Shown here: positions 9,566-18,228 of the stretch, in pieces | Numbering within the stretch: position 1 is the stretch's first letter | Layout of the letters: each line of letters begins with the position of its first letter | NCBI GenBank assembly: GCA_027490155.1 | Contig: JAIXYP010000069.1 | Span: 124,001-188,000, forward strand | Direction: 5' to 3' | From: Cytophagaceae bacterium | Lineage (GTDB): Bacteria; Bacteroidota; Bacteroidia; Cytophagales; Flexibacteraceae | DNA length: 64,000 bases | Program-made: the position numbers and the translations under genes | The notes under the pieces: generated by a model | What the model saw: only the letters and a program-made list of their open reading frames with translations | What the model was told of the DNA's origin: nothing | Databases searched by the model: none

Positions 9566-10933
9566 ATGACACCACAAGAAATCCAGTCCATCAAGCAGCG
9601 GTTCGAGATCATCGGCAACTCGCCTGCACTCAACCATGCCATTCAGGTTGCAAGCCAAGTGGCCCCAACGGACATGACTGTCCTGATTAGTGGCGAAAGC
9701 GGTAGTGGTAAGGAGTCCTTCAGCAAAATCATCCATAACCTTAGCCCGCGTCGGCATGGGCAGTTCATTGCCATCAACTGCGGGGCCATCCCGGACGGTA
9801 CGATCGATAGTGAGCTTTTTGGTCACGAAAAAGGGTCATTTACCAGTGCTGTGGATACCCGCAAAGGCTACTTTGAGGTCACGAACGGTGGGTCGATCTT
9901 CCTAGACGAAATTGGCGAAATGCCCCTAGGTACGCAAGCAAGGCTATTGCGTGTCCTTGAGAATGGTGAGTTCATCAAGGTTGGTAGCAGCAAAGTCCAG
10001 AAGACGGACGTTAGGGTCATTGCCGCAACCAACGTCAACCTGTTAGATGCAGTCGAAAAGGGCACCTTTAGGCAAGATCTATACTATCGCCTCAACACGG
10101 TTCCGATCTCTGTACCTCCTTTGCGTGAGCGCGGCGACGATATCGACCTCTTGTTCAGGAAGTTTGCAGGTGACTTCGGCGAAAAGTACCGTGCCAAACC
10201 CATCAAGTTGCTGGACGATGCCCGCAAACTGATCACGACCTATGCCTTCCCAGGCAATATCCGTGAGCTCAAGAACCTCGCCCAGCAGATTTCGGTCCTG
10301 GAGATGGAGCGTGAGATCACAGCTGAGATCCTGCTGAAGTATCTCCCGAAGAATAACCGGAAACCATCCACCAACTTGCTTCGCTTAGCCGACCTGCGGC
10401 AAGAGGAAAATAACTTTACCGAGCGGGAGCTGATGTACAAGATCCTGTTCGATATGCGGCGAGACATGGATGATCTCAAGCGCCTAGTGGCCCAGCTCCT
10501 AAGCAATGGCGAGGCCACCAACCTAGACCTTTACCGAGCCAATAAGGAAGTCTTCGCAACCAAACCAGAGACTGACCATACCTACACCCCGTCTCAATAT
10601 AGCCCACCTGCCTATGGGGGTAATATGTACCCTAAGACAGAGTTTAGTGGCCATGATACCGGTACCAAAAGTAGCCCAATCGTCATTGACGAGCATGGCG
10701 CGCCAATCCATACCCATCATACCGCTGCCGAAACCTACCATCACCATCCGATAGAGGACATCATCCATGAGGAAACCGCTGAGGAGTCTCTTTCATTAGA
10801 TCAAAAGGAGAAGGAGATGATCCTGAAAGCCTTGCGCAAAAACAACAACAAACGACGCTATGCCGCCCAAGACCTCGGCATAAGCGAGCGTACCCTCTAC
10901 CGCAAAATCAAAGAATACAACCTTGACAACTAA
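9566..10933 (+). CDS. Sigma-54-interaction-type AAA+ transcriptional activator with Fis-type HTH
   Basis: A 455-residue bacterial enhancer-binding protein without a receiver or other N-terminal sensor domain. AAA+ domain, residues 13-240: Walker A GESGSGKE (43-50), Walker B IFLDEIGEMP (111-120) and FRQDLYYRL (168-176). The sigma-54 contact loop reads GSFTSA (90-95), whereas the family norm is GAFTGA. A long linker (about 265-405) carries nine histidines between residues 363 and 401, including HTHH and YHHH. The C-terminal Fis-type HTH (about 412-452, NKRRYAAQDLGISERTLYRK) is canonical. It overlaps the next gene, lptE, by 11 bases, suggesting translational coupling. Signal and target genes are unknown. 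The altered loop leaves open whether it truly activates sigma-54 holoenzyme. Confidence 0.93.
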   Translation: MTPQEIQSIKQRFEIIGNSPALNHAIQVASQVAPTDMTVLISGESGSGKESFSKIIHNLSPRRHGQFIAINCGAIPDGTIDSELFGHEKGSFTSAVDTRKGYFEVTNGGSIFLDEIGEMPLGTQARLLRVLENGEFIKVGSSKVQKTDVRVIAATNVNLLDAVEKGTFRQDLYYRLNTVPISVPPLRERGDDIDLLFRKFAGDFGEKYRAKPIKLLDDARKLITTYAFPGNIRELKNLAQQISVLEMEREITAEILLKYLPKNNRKPSTNLLRLADLRQEENNFTERELMYKILFDMRRDMDDLKRLVAQLLSNGEATNLDLYRANKEVFATKPETDHTYTPSQYSPPAYGGNMYPKTEFSGHDTGTKSSPIVIDEHGAPIHTHHTAAETYHHHPIEDIIHEETAEESLSLDQKEKEMILKALRKNNNKRRYAAQDLGISERTLYRKIKEYNLDN

Positions 10934-11480
10934 GCCATTTCTAGAATCGTCCTTTCTGCGCCCGACGACCACTGGTTGGCTGGTTTGGGTGCTGCTGCTT
11001 TGCTGCCTTTCGGGTTGCAAGTATTACTCATTTACTGGTGCCAATATCTCGCCAGACATCAAGACGATCTCGATAGGCAACTTTGTGGACCGTAGTGGTG
11101 GTGGTCCGCCAACATTGTCGCAGCTCTTCACCGAAAAAGCCCGCGATTATTTCCAGCGGAACACCAGCCTCTCGGGCGTTTCCAGCAATGGAGACTTGCA
11201 GATTGAGGGCAGCATCACTGGGTATTCCCTGACCCCTATTGCCGCCCAAGCATCAAACCCCAACCAGCCCGACGTAGCAGCCCAGACTAGGCTCACAATC
11301 ACGGTAATGGTTAAGTATGCCAATACCAAGGACACTGAGGCCAATTTTGAACAGCCCTTTTCCTTCTATGCCGACTTCCCGCAGGCAACCCCATTGGCCT
11401 CGATCCAGAATCAGCTGATCGAGACCATCTCGGATCAGATCATGCTAGATATATTCAACAAAACCGTTGCAAATTGGTAG
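10923..11480 (+). CDS. lptE: LptE-family lipoprotein (LPS assembly)
   Basis: A 185-residue protein predicted to be an outer-membrane lipoprotein that works with LptD in inserting lipopolysaccharide. A hydrophobic stretch ends in the lipobox LSGC (cysteine near residue 32), followed by KYYSFTGANISPDIKTISI, the typical start of the Bacteroidota LptE-like family. A conserved LSQLFTEKARDYF helix and GDLQIEGSITGY strand follow. The frame starts at TTG 10923 inside the stop region of the upstream activator (11-base overlap); GTG codons just before the lipobox are less likely because the signal peptide would be too short. The next gene is 285 bp away. Confidence 0.85.
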   Translation: MTTKPFLESSFLRPTTTGWLVWVLLLCCLSGCKYYSFTGANISPDIKTISIGNFVDRSGGGPPTLSQLFTEKARDYFQRNTSLSGVSSNGDLQIEGSITGYSLTPIAAQASNPNQPDVAAQTRLTITVMVKYANTKDTEANFEQPFSFYADFPQATPLASIQNQLIETISDQIMLDIFNKTVANW

Positions 11481-11764
11481 TGTTGTATTGTTGAAACTTA
11501 TTGGTAGTTTTAGGGTGTGGTCTGGATATTGGCCATCCGAACTGACCAGCATAAGCTGATTGGTAGTTTGCCCATGCCTGCCTTATATTGCCACAGTATC
11601 CGGAGCATCTTCCAAGTATTGTATTAGGTAGGTTGAAGGATATAGTGGTTTTATAGCGTGTAGCGCTTCCATAAGGGATATCATTTGTATTTTCCTTGTC
11701 AAGTGCCCAGCATGCCCGTAACCACTGAGTAAATAGTAACAGGTGTAAACGACGAATCTGCAAG

Positions 11765-13789
11765 ATGGAAGAGGCTTTAATTAGAGCGTTGCTTGCCCAG
11801 CCCTATATGGGCTTGACGCAAAAGGAGTTTTCGGTGCTGCGACTATTGGCTGCCAAGTACCCTTATTTTGCCACCTTGCATGCCATCTTGGCCAAACAGG
11901 CTGCAGTCCGTGGGCTGGACCAAGAAGCCAAACCATTGCTGGTCAAGGCAGCTGCCTATGCGCCAGATCGCCTAATCCTACGCCAGATCATCGAGAGTAA
12001 GGCCCCTGGAGCCAAATCCCATCAGTCCTATGCCAAGCCTCCGCAGCCAATCACGATCGTGACTGATGCCGCTGCAGCACCAGATGCGCCTGAGGTATGG
12101 GTCGTGGAGCCTGACAAACTCAATGGTATCGCACCAGTAACGGCTCAACCCGAAACAGCTGAGCCAAGCAAGCCAAGTTGGATGATCGAGCCGGACGAAA
12201 AACCAATTTGGCTACCTGATGACGAGGCTGACTTTTCGCACCAAGATGCTAACATCGGTGCTTGGCCTGGTTTGGACACCCAGCAACATCTCGATCACAC
12301 AACGGCTGGGGAGAACGAGCCTGCGCCATTCCGTGGCCATGCCTATCCTGAGATTGATCCCAAACAAATGGTGACCGAAGAGCAACTAGCCGAAAAGGGC
12401 GGGGCCTTTATGGTCGAGGCTAATAGCCTTACCCTACCAGACCCTGACGATGAGCTCATCTTGACGCAGGACGTGGATAGCCCAACTGAATTGGGCCAGC
12501 AACAGCTCGTTGACCACGGCCAAGCTGCCTTGGTAACCGACCTAGACCTTGACCAAGCCCAGAACCTAGCCGAAGAGATACAAACTGAGCTGGACCTAGA
12601 TACTAATCCAGATTTAGACCTAGAGCCAGGGCAAACCGAGTTGCCAACCCTAACCGAGGCGGATATCTTGGCAGGGCAAGTCCCGACCGAGACCCAGAAA
12701 TGGGAATACGAAACCACAGAGGCCACACAAGCTTCGACGGACTCCTTTTTCAATGATCTAGATCAAGCCGAAATGCCGGCCCAAGGCAATACCGATGCCT
12801 TGATCAAGGAGATTTTAGGCGAACTCGATAAGTATAGGCAGCTAAAGCACGATAGTAAGTTTGACTTTGGCCCCGAGCAACTATCGTCACTAAGTGCACA
12901 GGATCAATATGTGCAAGAGCTGGCGAACCTCCACCACAACGCCATCACTGATATGCCAGAGGTTGTAGCCCTCTTCGCTCCAGAAGGCGAGGAAAATGCT
13001 TACAATTTTATCATGGCTGCGCAGCCTGACCAGGAGGAACTGATCGACCTTGTACAGGAAGTACCTACATCAGGATGGCGGAATGCCACAGAGCTAGAAA
13101 CTGCCACTGACTTATCATCAAACCCTGAGGAGGTGGACTATGCAGACGAGCTAGAGCCCGAGCAACAATTTGACAATCAGGGTCCAAGCATGGCCTCTGA
13201 TACTGATACCGAACAGGTGGCAAATGAGTTCGAGCCTGATTATTTGGTCAATGCATCAGGACCAGATCAGCAATCCTTGTCCCTTTACGAGCAGCTGATG
13301 GCCGAAGCGCAAGCCGAAGACCAAGCCATCGAGGAGATGTTGCAAAACATCATCAATGATGACCTCGAAGGTGCCCTATTGTCAGATGAAGAGGCTGCAA
13401 CAATTGATACGGTCAGCCAAGCCGAAAGCCCAACAGAAACAGTAGCCGCTTCGCCCCCGTCTGGCCTCGCCACTACCTCTGTAGACCTAGCGTCCACATC
13501 CGAAGAGCTTAGTGCGGACGAGATAATCAACCAGTTTCTGGAGGCGAACCCAAAGATTAGCCCTATTCCATCCACCTCTACCGATCAAACCGTCTATGAC
13601 CTATCTGCCCAGGCTTCGACCCTTTCGGATGACGATCTAACCGAAAATCTGGCACAAATCATGGTCAAGCAAGGCAAAATGGACAAGGCAATCGAGATAT
13701 ACTGTAAGCTCATTTTGAAAAATCCAGAAAAAACCCCGTACTTCGCAAGCCGAATCAATGCCTTGGCTGGTGCCATGGGAGAAAAGTAG
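11765..13789 (+). CDS. Acidic TPR-type protein between lptE and secG
   Basis: A 674-residue protein with ordered ends and a long acidic centre. Residues 1-75 form a helical hairpin region (LRLLAAKYPYFATLHAILAK, then AVRGLDQEAKPLLVKAAAYA) that looks TPR-like. Residues about 100-610 are rich in Asp, Glu, Gln, Pro and Thr, low in complexity and probably disordered. The last 50 residues contain a TPR unit (LAQIMVKQGKMDKAIEIYCKL). There is no signal peptide, so it is probably cytoplasmic. TPR-type proteins often occupy this position before secG in the phylum. A scaffold role is inference; no enzymatic motif is present. Start ATG 11765. Confidence 0.8.
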   Translation: MEEALIRALLAQPYMGLTQKEFSVLRLLAAKYPYFATLHAILAKQAAVRGLDQEAKPLLVKAAAYAPDRLILRQIIESKAPGAKSHQSYAKPPQPITIVTDAAAAPDAPEVWVVEPDKLNGIAPVTAQPETAEPSKPSWMIEPDEKPIWLPDDEADFSHQDANIGAWPGLDTQQHLDHTTAGENEPAPFRGHAYPEIDPKQMVTEEQLAEKGGAFMVEANSLTLPDPDDELILTQDVDSPTELGQQQLVDHGQAALVTDLDLDQAQNLAEEIQTELDLDTNPDLDLEPGQTELPTLTEADILAGQVPTETQKWEYETTEATQASTDSFFNDLDQAEMPAQGNTDALIKEILGELDKYRQLKHDSKFDFGPEQLSSLSAQDQYVQELANLHHNAITDMPEVVALFAPEGEENAYNFIMAAQPDQEELIDLVQEVPTSGWRNATELETATDLSSNPEEVDYADELEPEQQFDNQGPSMASDTDTEQVANEFEPDYLVNASGPDQQSLSLYEQLMAEAQAEDQAIEEMLQNIINDDLEGALLSDEEAATIDTVSQAESPTETVAASPPSGLATTSVDLASTSEELSADEIINQFLEANPKISPIPSTSTDQTVYDLSAQASTLSDDDLTENLAQIMVKQGKMDKAIEIYCKLILKNPEKTPYFASRINALAGAMGEK

Positions 13790-13876
13790 TCGCAGGACAC
13801 TTTCTTCCAACATCCGAACCGGACCAATGCCTACCCCGGCTTGATTAGTCGTTAACCCGCCCTTATCCTAAGCAGC

Positions 13877-14254
13877 ATGCTTACTCTCATTATTGTATTG
13901 CTTATCATCATCTCCGTTTTGCTGGTGATCATCGTTTTGGTTCAGGACTCTAAAGGAGGCCTCACCGCCCAGTCCTCTGCCACCCAGCTGATGGGCGTGA
14001 AACGCACAGGTGACCTCATGGAACGCCTCACTTGGGGCTTTGCAGTCGGCATCATGGTTCTGTGTATCTCGTCTAGTTTCGCCATCAAAAGCGATGATGG
14101 CGAGGCTCCGGCCAGCGTTAACATCGAAAAGGCTGCCTCGACTCGTAGTGCTGCTCCAGCTCCGTCTGCACCACAGCCACAACAAGCCGCCCCTGCTAGC
14201 CCAGACTCTGTACAAGAAGCTGCTCCAGCAACCGCACCTGACGCAGGTAAGTAA
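13877..14254 (+). CDS. secG: Preprotein translocase subunit SecG
   Basis: A 125-residue inner-membrane subunit of the SecYEG channel. Two membrane segments (about 2-22 and 53-70) flank the conserved cytoplasmic loop with VLVQDSKGGLTAQSS. The C-terminal tail (about 75-125) is Ala/Pro/Ser-rich, a low-complexity extension common in Bacteroidota SecG. It starts at ATG 13877, 87 bp after the TPR gene, and a terminator follows. It feeds the Sec pathway, which T9SS cargo must pass before outer-membrane secretion. Confidence 0.93.
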   Translation: MLTLIIVLLIIISVLLVIIVLVQDSKGGLTAQSSATQLMGVKRTGDLMERLTWGFAVGIMVLCISSSFAIKSDDGEAPASVNIEKAASTRSAAPAPSAPQPQQAAPASPDSVQEAAPATAPDAGK

Positions 14255-14328
14255 TTATTATAATGCGATCAGGCTACTGAGCGGACTATTTGTTTGCTTA
14301 GGCCATGTCGATAAATAAAACCATTGGT

Positions 14329-14371
14329 CAAATGCTCACCAGATTAGGTTCTGCTGGGCATTTGTTGTTTT
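14329..14371 (+). terminator. Probable rho-independent terminator after secG
   Basis: CAAATGC (14329-14335) pairs with GCATTTG (14358-14364), with an inner CCAG/CTGG pair, followed by TTGTTTT. Confidence 0.7.
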
Positions 14372-14460
14372 AGTGCTTTGAGCAATGTCAATTTGGGGCG
14401 TTGTTACGTTTTCATGATGTAGCCCCCGCATTGCCCTATCCAATACTATTTTAGCTCCTC

Positions 14461-14913
14461 ATGTTACCAAACCTACACGACCACCAGACCTACGATCAAA
14501 CCGTGGCTCGCATCATGACGCTTAGATCAGACAGCATAGGCCGATGGGGCAAAATGAGTGTATCACAGATGTGTATGCATTGCCGTTTTGCCTTACTGCC
14601 AGCTGTGGATAACGAGCAACGCAAGCAAAACTTAGTTGGCTTCTTGCTTGCTAGGTTCCTGAAACCAGGCTACCTGAACGAGAAACCGCTTCCGCATAAT
14701 AGCCCAACCGCTCCCAGTCTCAAGATCAGCGAGCCGGCGGACTTTGAGGAGCAGAAGGCGAAGTTGCTATTCACCCTCAAACAGTTTCATGATCGCGGAC
14801 CAGCAGGAGCAGAGGGCAAGGTGAGCCCATTTTGGGGTAAATTATCTGCTGCGGATTGGGCCAGGATCCAGTACAAACACCTCAACCATCATTTGCTACA
14901 GTTTGGTGCCTAG
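14461..14913 (+). CDS. DUF1569 (DinB-like fold) protein
   Basis: A 150-residue protein resembling the DUF1569 family (PF07606), small helical proteins of the DinB/YfiT fold class with unknown function. Visible features are the WGKMSVSQMCMHC segment, in which the His of the (M/C)xH pattern would be a metal-ligand candidate, and the C-terminal W-A-R-I-Q-Y-K-H-L-N-H-H-L-L-Q-F helix carrying further His residues. It is the last plus-strand gene before a convergent phosphate transporter and is separated from it by a bidirectional terminator. Family call is moderately firm; function is unknown. Confidence 0.75.
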   Translation: MLPNLHDHQTYDQTVARIMTLRSDSIGRWGKMSVSQMCMHCRFALLPAVDNEQRKQNLVGFLLARFLKPGYLNEKPLPHNSPTAPSLKISEPADFEEQKAKLLFTLKQFHDRGPAGAEGKVSPFWGKLSAADWARIQYKHLNHHLLQFGA

Positions 14914-14950
14914 GCATTTTAGGATTGTTCTGCTTTGCCACAAGCAATCA

Positions 14951-14998
14951 AAACAGAAGGCCTCCCTAATCTACTTGAATGGGGAGGCCTTCTGTTTA
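14951..14998. terminator. Bidirectional terminator between convergent genes
   Basis: A long near-perfect stem (AAACAGAAGGCCTCCC with GGGAGGCCTTCTGTTT) with a loop of about 15 bases has A and T tracts on the two sides. It would serve both the DUF1569 gene (+) and the phosphate transporter gene (-). Confidence 0.92.
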
Positions 14999-15040
14999 TG
15001 TCAACGTTCTTAGTGAAGATGCTAGTTGGTATTCTTAGGC

Positions 15041-16444
15041 CTATATAATCGCCCAGAATAGCAAAAAGATCAAACAGCTGAGGGTGATGGTGACCGGTAG
15101 TGTCAAGACCCAAGCAGTGGCGATGTTGCGCACAGTTTTGGCTTGTAGATTTTTGGCCCCATTGGTCGCAACCATCGTACCAGCTATGCCCGACGACAAC
15201 ACATGGGTTGTGCTAACAGGTAGACCTAGACCAGACGATAGACCGATTGTACCCGCAGCAATCAGCTCTGCCACAGCACCTTGAGCGTATGTCAGGTGTT
15301 CCTTGCCAATCTTTTCGCCGATCGTGATCACGATCCTTTTCCAACCGACCATCGTGCCTAGGCCTAAGCAGACCGAGATCATGATAATAACCCAACTAGG
15401 GGCGTATTCGATGTACGGAACGATCTGATTTTGCGCAGCCTTGAGTGCTTCTAGCTCCTGAGCCGAGATATGATTGTTTTGGATGATACTCTTGAGTCCT
15501 TTGTTGATGTTAACTAACAGCCCACGAAGTTCAGCCGCCAAGACGTTATACCTTGCTTGGTCGTCAACTTGGTTCGTTTTGACAAGTAGATGAGCAATGC
15601 TATCAGCCTTAAGTGCTTGAGGTGCCAAGTTGGCAATCTTGATTTTGCCGTCTATTGCATGCTGATTGCTGATCCTTGCAACGGTTTCGACAGGGGCGAA
15701 AAGTTTAGATAGATCTTGATCTCGGTCTAGGGCGAAATGCCCAGGAACCAGTACGATCAGGATCAGCATCACGAGGCCAACGCCCTTTTGCCCATCGTTG
15801 CTGCCATGGAAAAAGCTAACCAACGAACAGGTGATGAGCAATATGCCACGGATATAGATAGGTGGTTGTTTGTCCTTTGGTGGCTCCTGAAACAAGACCG
15901 GATTAGATTTATTGAGTGCTAAAATCATCAACCACAATAAGGAAGATGCCACCACAAACCCAAATAATGGTGATAACAGCAAGCTCATCCCAATTTCGCC
16001 AGCTTTAGACCAGTTGACCCCATCAGCCACAGAGTGGCCGGTAATAAAAGCGTAGCCGATCCCGACTCCTATAATAGATCCAATTAGTGTGTGCGAGCTA
16101 GAGGCTGGTAGGCCCACCCACCAAGTGCCCAAGTTCCAGATGATGGCACTTAGCAACATAGCCATGATCATCGCCAGGCCATGTCCTATGTCATGATCAA
16201 CCAGCAGGTCAGTTGGCAATAGGTTCAGGATACCCATCGCAACGGATGTGCCACCTAGGACAACACCCCAAAAGTTGCAGAACCCCGACCATATGACAGC
16301 AACCTGAGGTTTGAGCGACCTAGTATAGATAACGGTAGCTACAGCATTGGCCGTATCATGAAATCCGTTGACGAACTCAAAAGCGCAAGCTGCAAATATG
16401 CTCAGGATTAGGGTAACGAGTAATCCGCCTTCGAGTCCGAACAT
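15041..16444 (-). CDS. PiT-family inorganic phosphate transporter
   Basis: A 467-residue inner-membrane transporter of the PiT (PHO-4) family, which moves metal-phosphate by cation symport. The two PiT signatures are present: FVNGFHDTANAVAT near the N-terminus (about 24-37) and the inverted copy near the C-terminus (GLGLPVSTTHVLSSGIAGTM). GGTSVAMGI and PASSSHTLIGSIIG also match the family, and FFHGSNDGQKGVGLVML marks the second half. A soluble insert of about 100 residues (about 235-345, helical, LAPQALKADSIAH...) separates the two membrane halves. No PhoU-like DUF47 gene is adjacent, although one often accompanies PiT genes. Start ATG at 16444. Confidence 0.95.
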   Translation of the reverse strand: MFGLEGGLLVTLILSIFAACAFEFVNGFHDTANAVATVIYTRSLKPQVAVIWSGFCNFWGVVLGGTSVAMGILNLLPTDLLVDHDIGHGLAMIMAMLLSAIIWNLGTWWVGLPASSSHTLIGSIIGVGIGYAFITGHSVADGVNWSKAGEIGMSLLLSPLFGFVVASSLLWLMILALNKSNPVLFQEPPKDKQPPIYIRGILLITCSLVSFFHGSNDGQKGVGLVMLILIVLVPGHFALDRDQDLSKLFAPVETVARISNQHAIDGKIKIANLAPQALKADSIAHLLVKTNQVDDQARYNVLAAELRGLLVNINKGLKSIIQNNHISAQELEALKAAQNQIVPYIEYAPSWVIIMISVCLGLGTMVGWKRIVITIGEKIGKEHLTYAQGAVAELIAAGTIGLSSGLGLPVSTTHVLSSGIAGTMVATNGAKNLQAKTVRNIATAWVLTLPVTITLSCLIFLLFWAII

Positions 16445-16697
16445 GCAGGTAATAATACGGTATGATGGAAGGCAAAGGTAGGCCGATACTTTAGGGCCTA
16501 TGTTACGCCACGGTTATCTTAATTTGACTGCCCTCGTTTTTTGACTAGACAAAGGCAACAGGACTTTAGTTGGCTAAAATGGTGGTTTTTTAGTCCCAGA
16601 ATTGCGTTATTGAGATATTGTTGGGTTTTTTGCCTCTTAGGGCCTCCGTCTTGTGGGGATACCGCCAGCTATACCTATCGAACAATAAGATTGAAAA

Positions 16698-18059
16698 ATG
16701 ACCAAGCAGTTTTTCTATAGTACACGTGGTACTGCACCAAAAGCAGACCTCGTACATGCCCTTTTCCGAAGTTTGGCTCCTGATGGTGGTCTGTACATGC
16801 CAGCCAACATCCCCAATTTAGGCACCCAGTTTTGGGACCAAGTTGATTCGCTTTCGTTTCAGGAGATTGCCTTTCAGATAACACATGCCTTAATTGGTCA
16901 GTTTTTACCCTCCGACGCCCTTCGCAAAATTTGCAATGAGGCATTCGACTTTGAGGCACCAGTCACCTGGCTAGAGGATGATGTCTATGTGCTAGAGCTT
17001 TTCCATGGGCCATCCTTAGCCTTCAAGGATTTTGGGGCTCGGTTCATGTCCCTGATTATGAGCTACTTGCTACAGTCAGGCACCGACCTGAGTGAGGTTT
17101 TGGGCCAGATTGAGCAAACCGAATCCGAAATAGGCCCAATGGTTGACGTCTTGGTAGCGACTAGTGGCGACACAGGTGGGGCTGTTGCAATGGGTTTTTT
17201 GGGCACACCTGGCATTAGGGTCACGATCCTGTACCCCAAAGGCAAGGTGAGCCATCTGCAAGAGTTGCAGCTCACTACCTTGGGCCAGAACGTAAGAGCC
17301 ATCGAGGTGGATGGTACTTTTGACGACTGCCAAGCCTTGGTCAAGCAGGCATTTAATGACCCTACTTTGAGGGGTAAATTGTGGCTCACGTCTGCCAACT
17401 CCATCAATCTGTTTCGGCTTATCCCGCAAAGCCTATATTACGCCTGGACCTATGCCCAGCTGAAAGGTAAGCTCAAACAGGAACGATTAACGATCTCGGT
17501 GCCAAGCGGCAACTTTGGTAACCTCTGTGCTGGCCTCCTGATCCAGCGCATGGGCTGCCCCATAACCCAGTTTGTGGCCAGCACCAATGTCAACAACGTG
17601 GTCCCACGCTACCTCAGTACGGGTTTTTATGACCCACAGCCTACTATCCCGACTATCAGCAATGCGATGGATGTTGGCAGCCCTAGTAACTGGGAACGTA
17701 TCGCTCATTTGTTTAAGAACGATTACGGCCAGATTCGGAAGCTGATCACCGGCTTTGACTTCAGCGATGAGGTGACGACCTTGGCGATGTCCCAGATTTT
17801 TGCGTTGCGGCACTATATCCTAGAGCCCCATGCCGCCGTGGCCTACCTCGGCCTCAAAACCTACCTCAAGCAGAACTTGCCGTCAACGGGCGTGTTGCTC
17901 GCCACCGCCCACCCTGCCAAATTTACGGATGTTATGCCCCTTCAGGTAGCTAAGGCTATCGATGTCCCCGAGCGACTGGCTGTTTTGCAAGGTCGCCCTA
18001 AGGTGGCCATCCCTATCAGCAATGACTATCAGGTCCTGAAGCAGATACTGCTTTCCTAA
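16698..18059 (+). CDS. thrC: Threonine synthase
   Basis: A 453-residue PLP enzyme converting O-phosphohomoserine to threonine. N-terminal MTKQFFYSTRGTAP and DGGLYMPANIP are typical of the bacterial/fungal (long) class. The PLP lysine is Lys110 in GPSLAFKDFGARF. ATSGDTGGAVAMGFLG binds the cofactor phosphate and substrate, and VPSGNFGNLCAGL is the second glycine-rich loop. Length fits the family. The usual partners thrA and thrB are not beside it. The divergent upstream gene is the phosphate transporter, and the downstream gene starts 170 bp away. Confidence 0.96.
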   Translation: MTKQFFYSTRGTAPKADLVHALFRSLAPDGGLYMPANIPNLGTQFWDQVDSLSFQEIAFQITHALIGQFLPSDALRKICNEAFDFEAPVTWLEDDVYVLELFHGPSLAFKDFGARFMSLIMSYLLQSGTDLSEVLGQIEQTESEIGPMVDVLVATSGDTGGAVAMGFLGTPGIRVTILYPKGKVSHLQELQLTTLGQNVRAIEVDGTFDDCQALVKQAFNDPTLRGKLWLTSANSINLFRLIPQSLYYAWTYAQLKGKLKQERLTISVPSGNFGNLCAGLLIQRMGCPITQFVASTNVNNVVPRYLSTGFYDPQPTIPTISNAMDVGSPSNWERIAHLFKNDYGQIRKLITGFDFSDEVTTLAMSQIFALRHYILEPHAAVAYLGLKTYLKQNLPSTGVLLATAHPAKFTDVMPLQVAKAIDVPERLAVLQGRPKVAIPISNDYQVLKQILLS

Positions 18060-18215
18060 GTCATTTGGTGGGTGGTTAGTTAGTGCAGGGTCGCTAAAAG
18101 AGGGCTGACTTTATTAATAACGCATTAAGATTGCTGAATTTTTCCAAATTTCGTCCTATCCCTTCCAACTTTTAGCCATCAAAAGGTGTCTAACGGGTGT
18201 AGACGAAATTCTATC

Positions 18216-18223
18216 TAGATTTG
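18216..18223 (+). promoter_or_regulatory. -7-like TAGATTTG element just before the first giant cargo gene
   Basis: TAGATTTG matches TAnnTTTG and ends 5 bases before ATG 18229. The paralogue at 23390 has TACCTTTG at exactly the same distance. A start site here would make the mRNA nearly leaderless unless a downstream ATG (18259, 18268 or 18277) is used. No -33 TTG is visible at normal spacing. Confidence 0.5.
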
Positions 18224-18228
18224 TAGCC

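Noticed and set aside
12343-12753. 136-codon minus-strand ORF
   Set aside because: Lies fully within the acidic TPR gene; its Ser/Val/Cys-rich translation is the complement of Asp/Glu/Gln codons.
18188-18204. GTCTA / TAGAC inverted repeat upstream of giant gene 1
   Set aside because: Only 5 bp per arm and absent from the equivalent place in the paralogue; likely chance.
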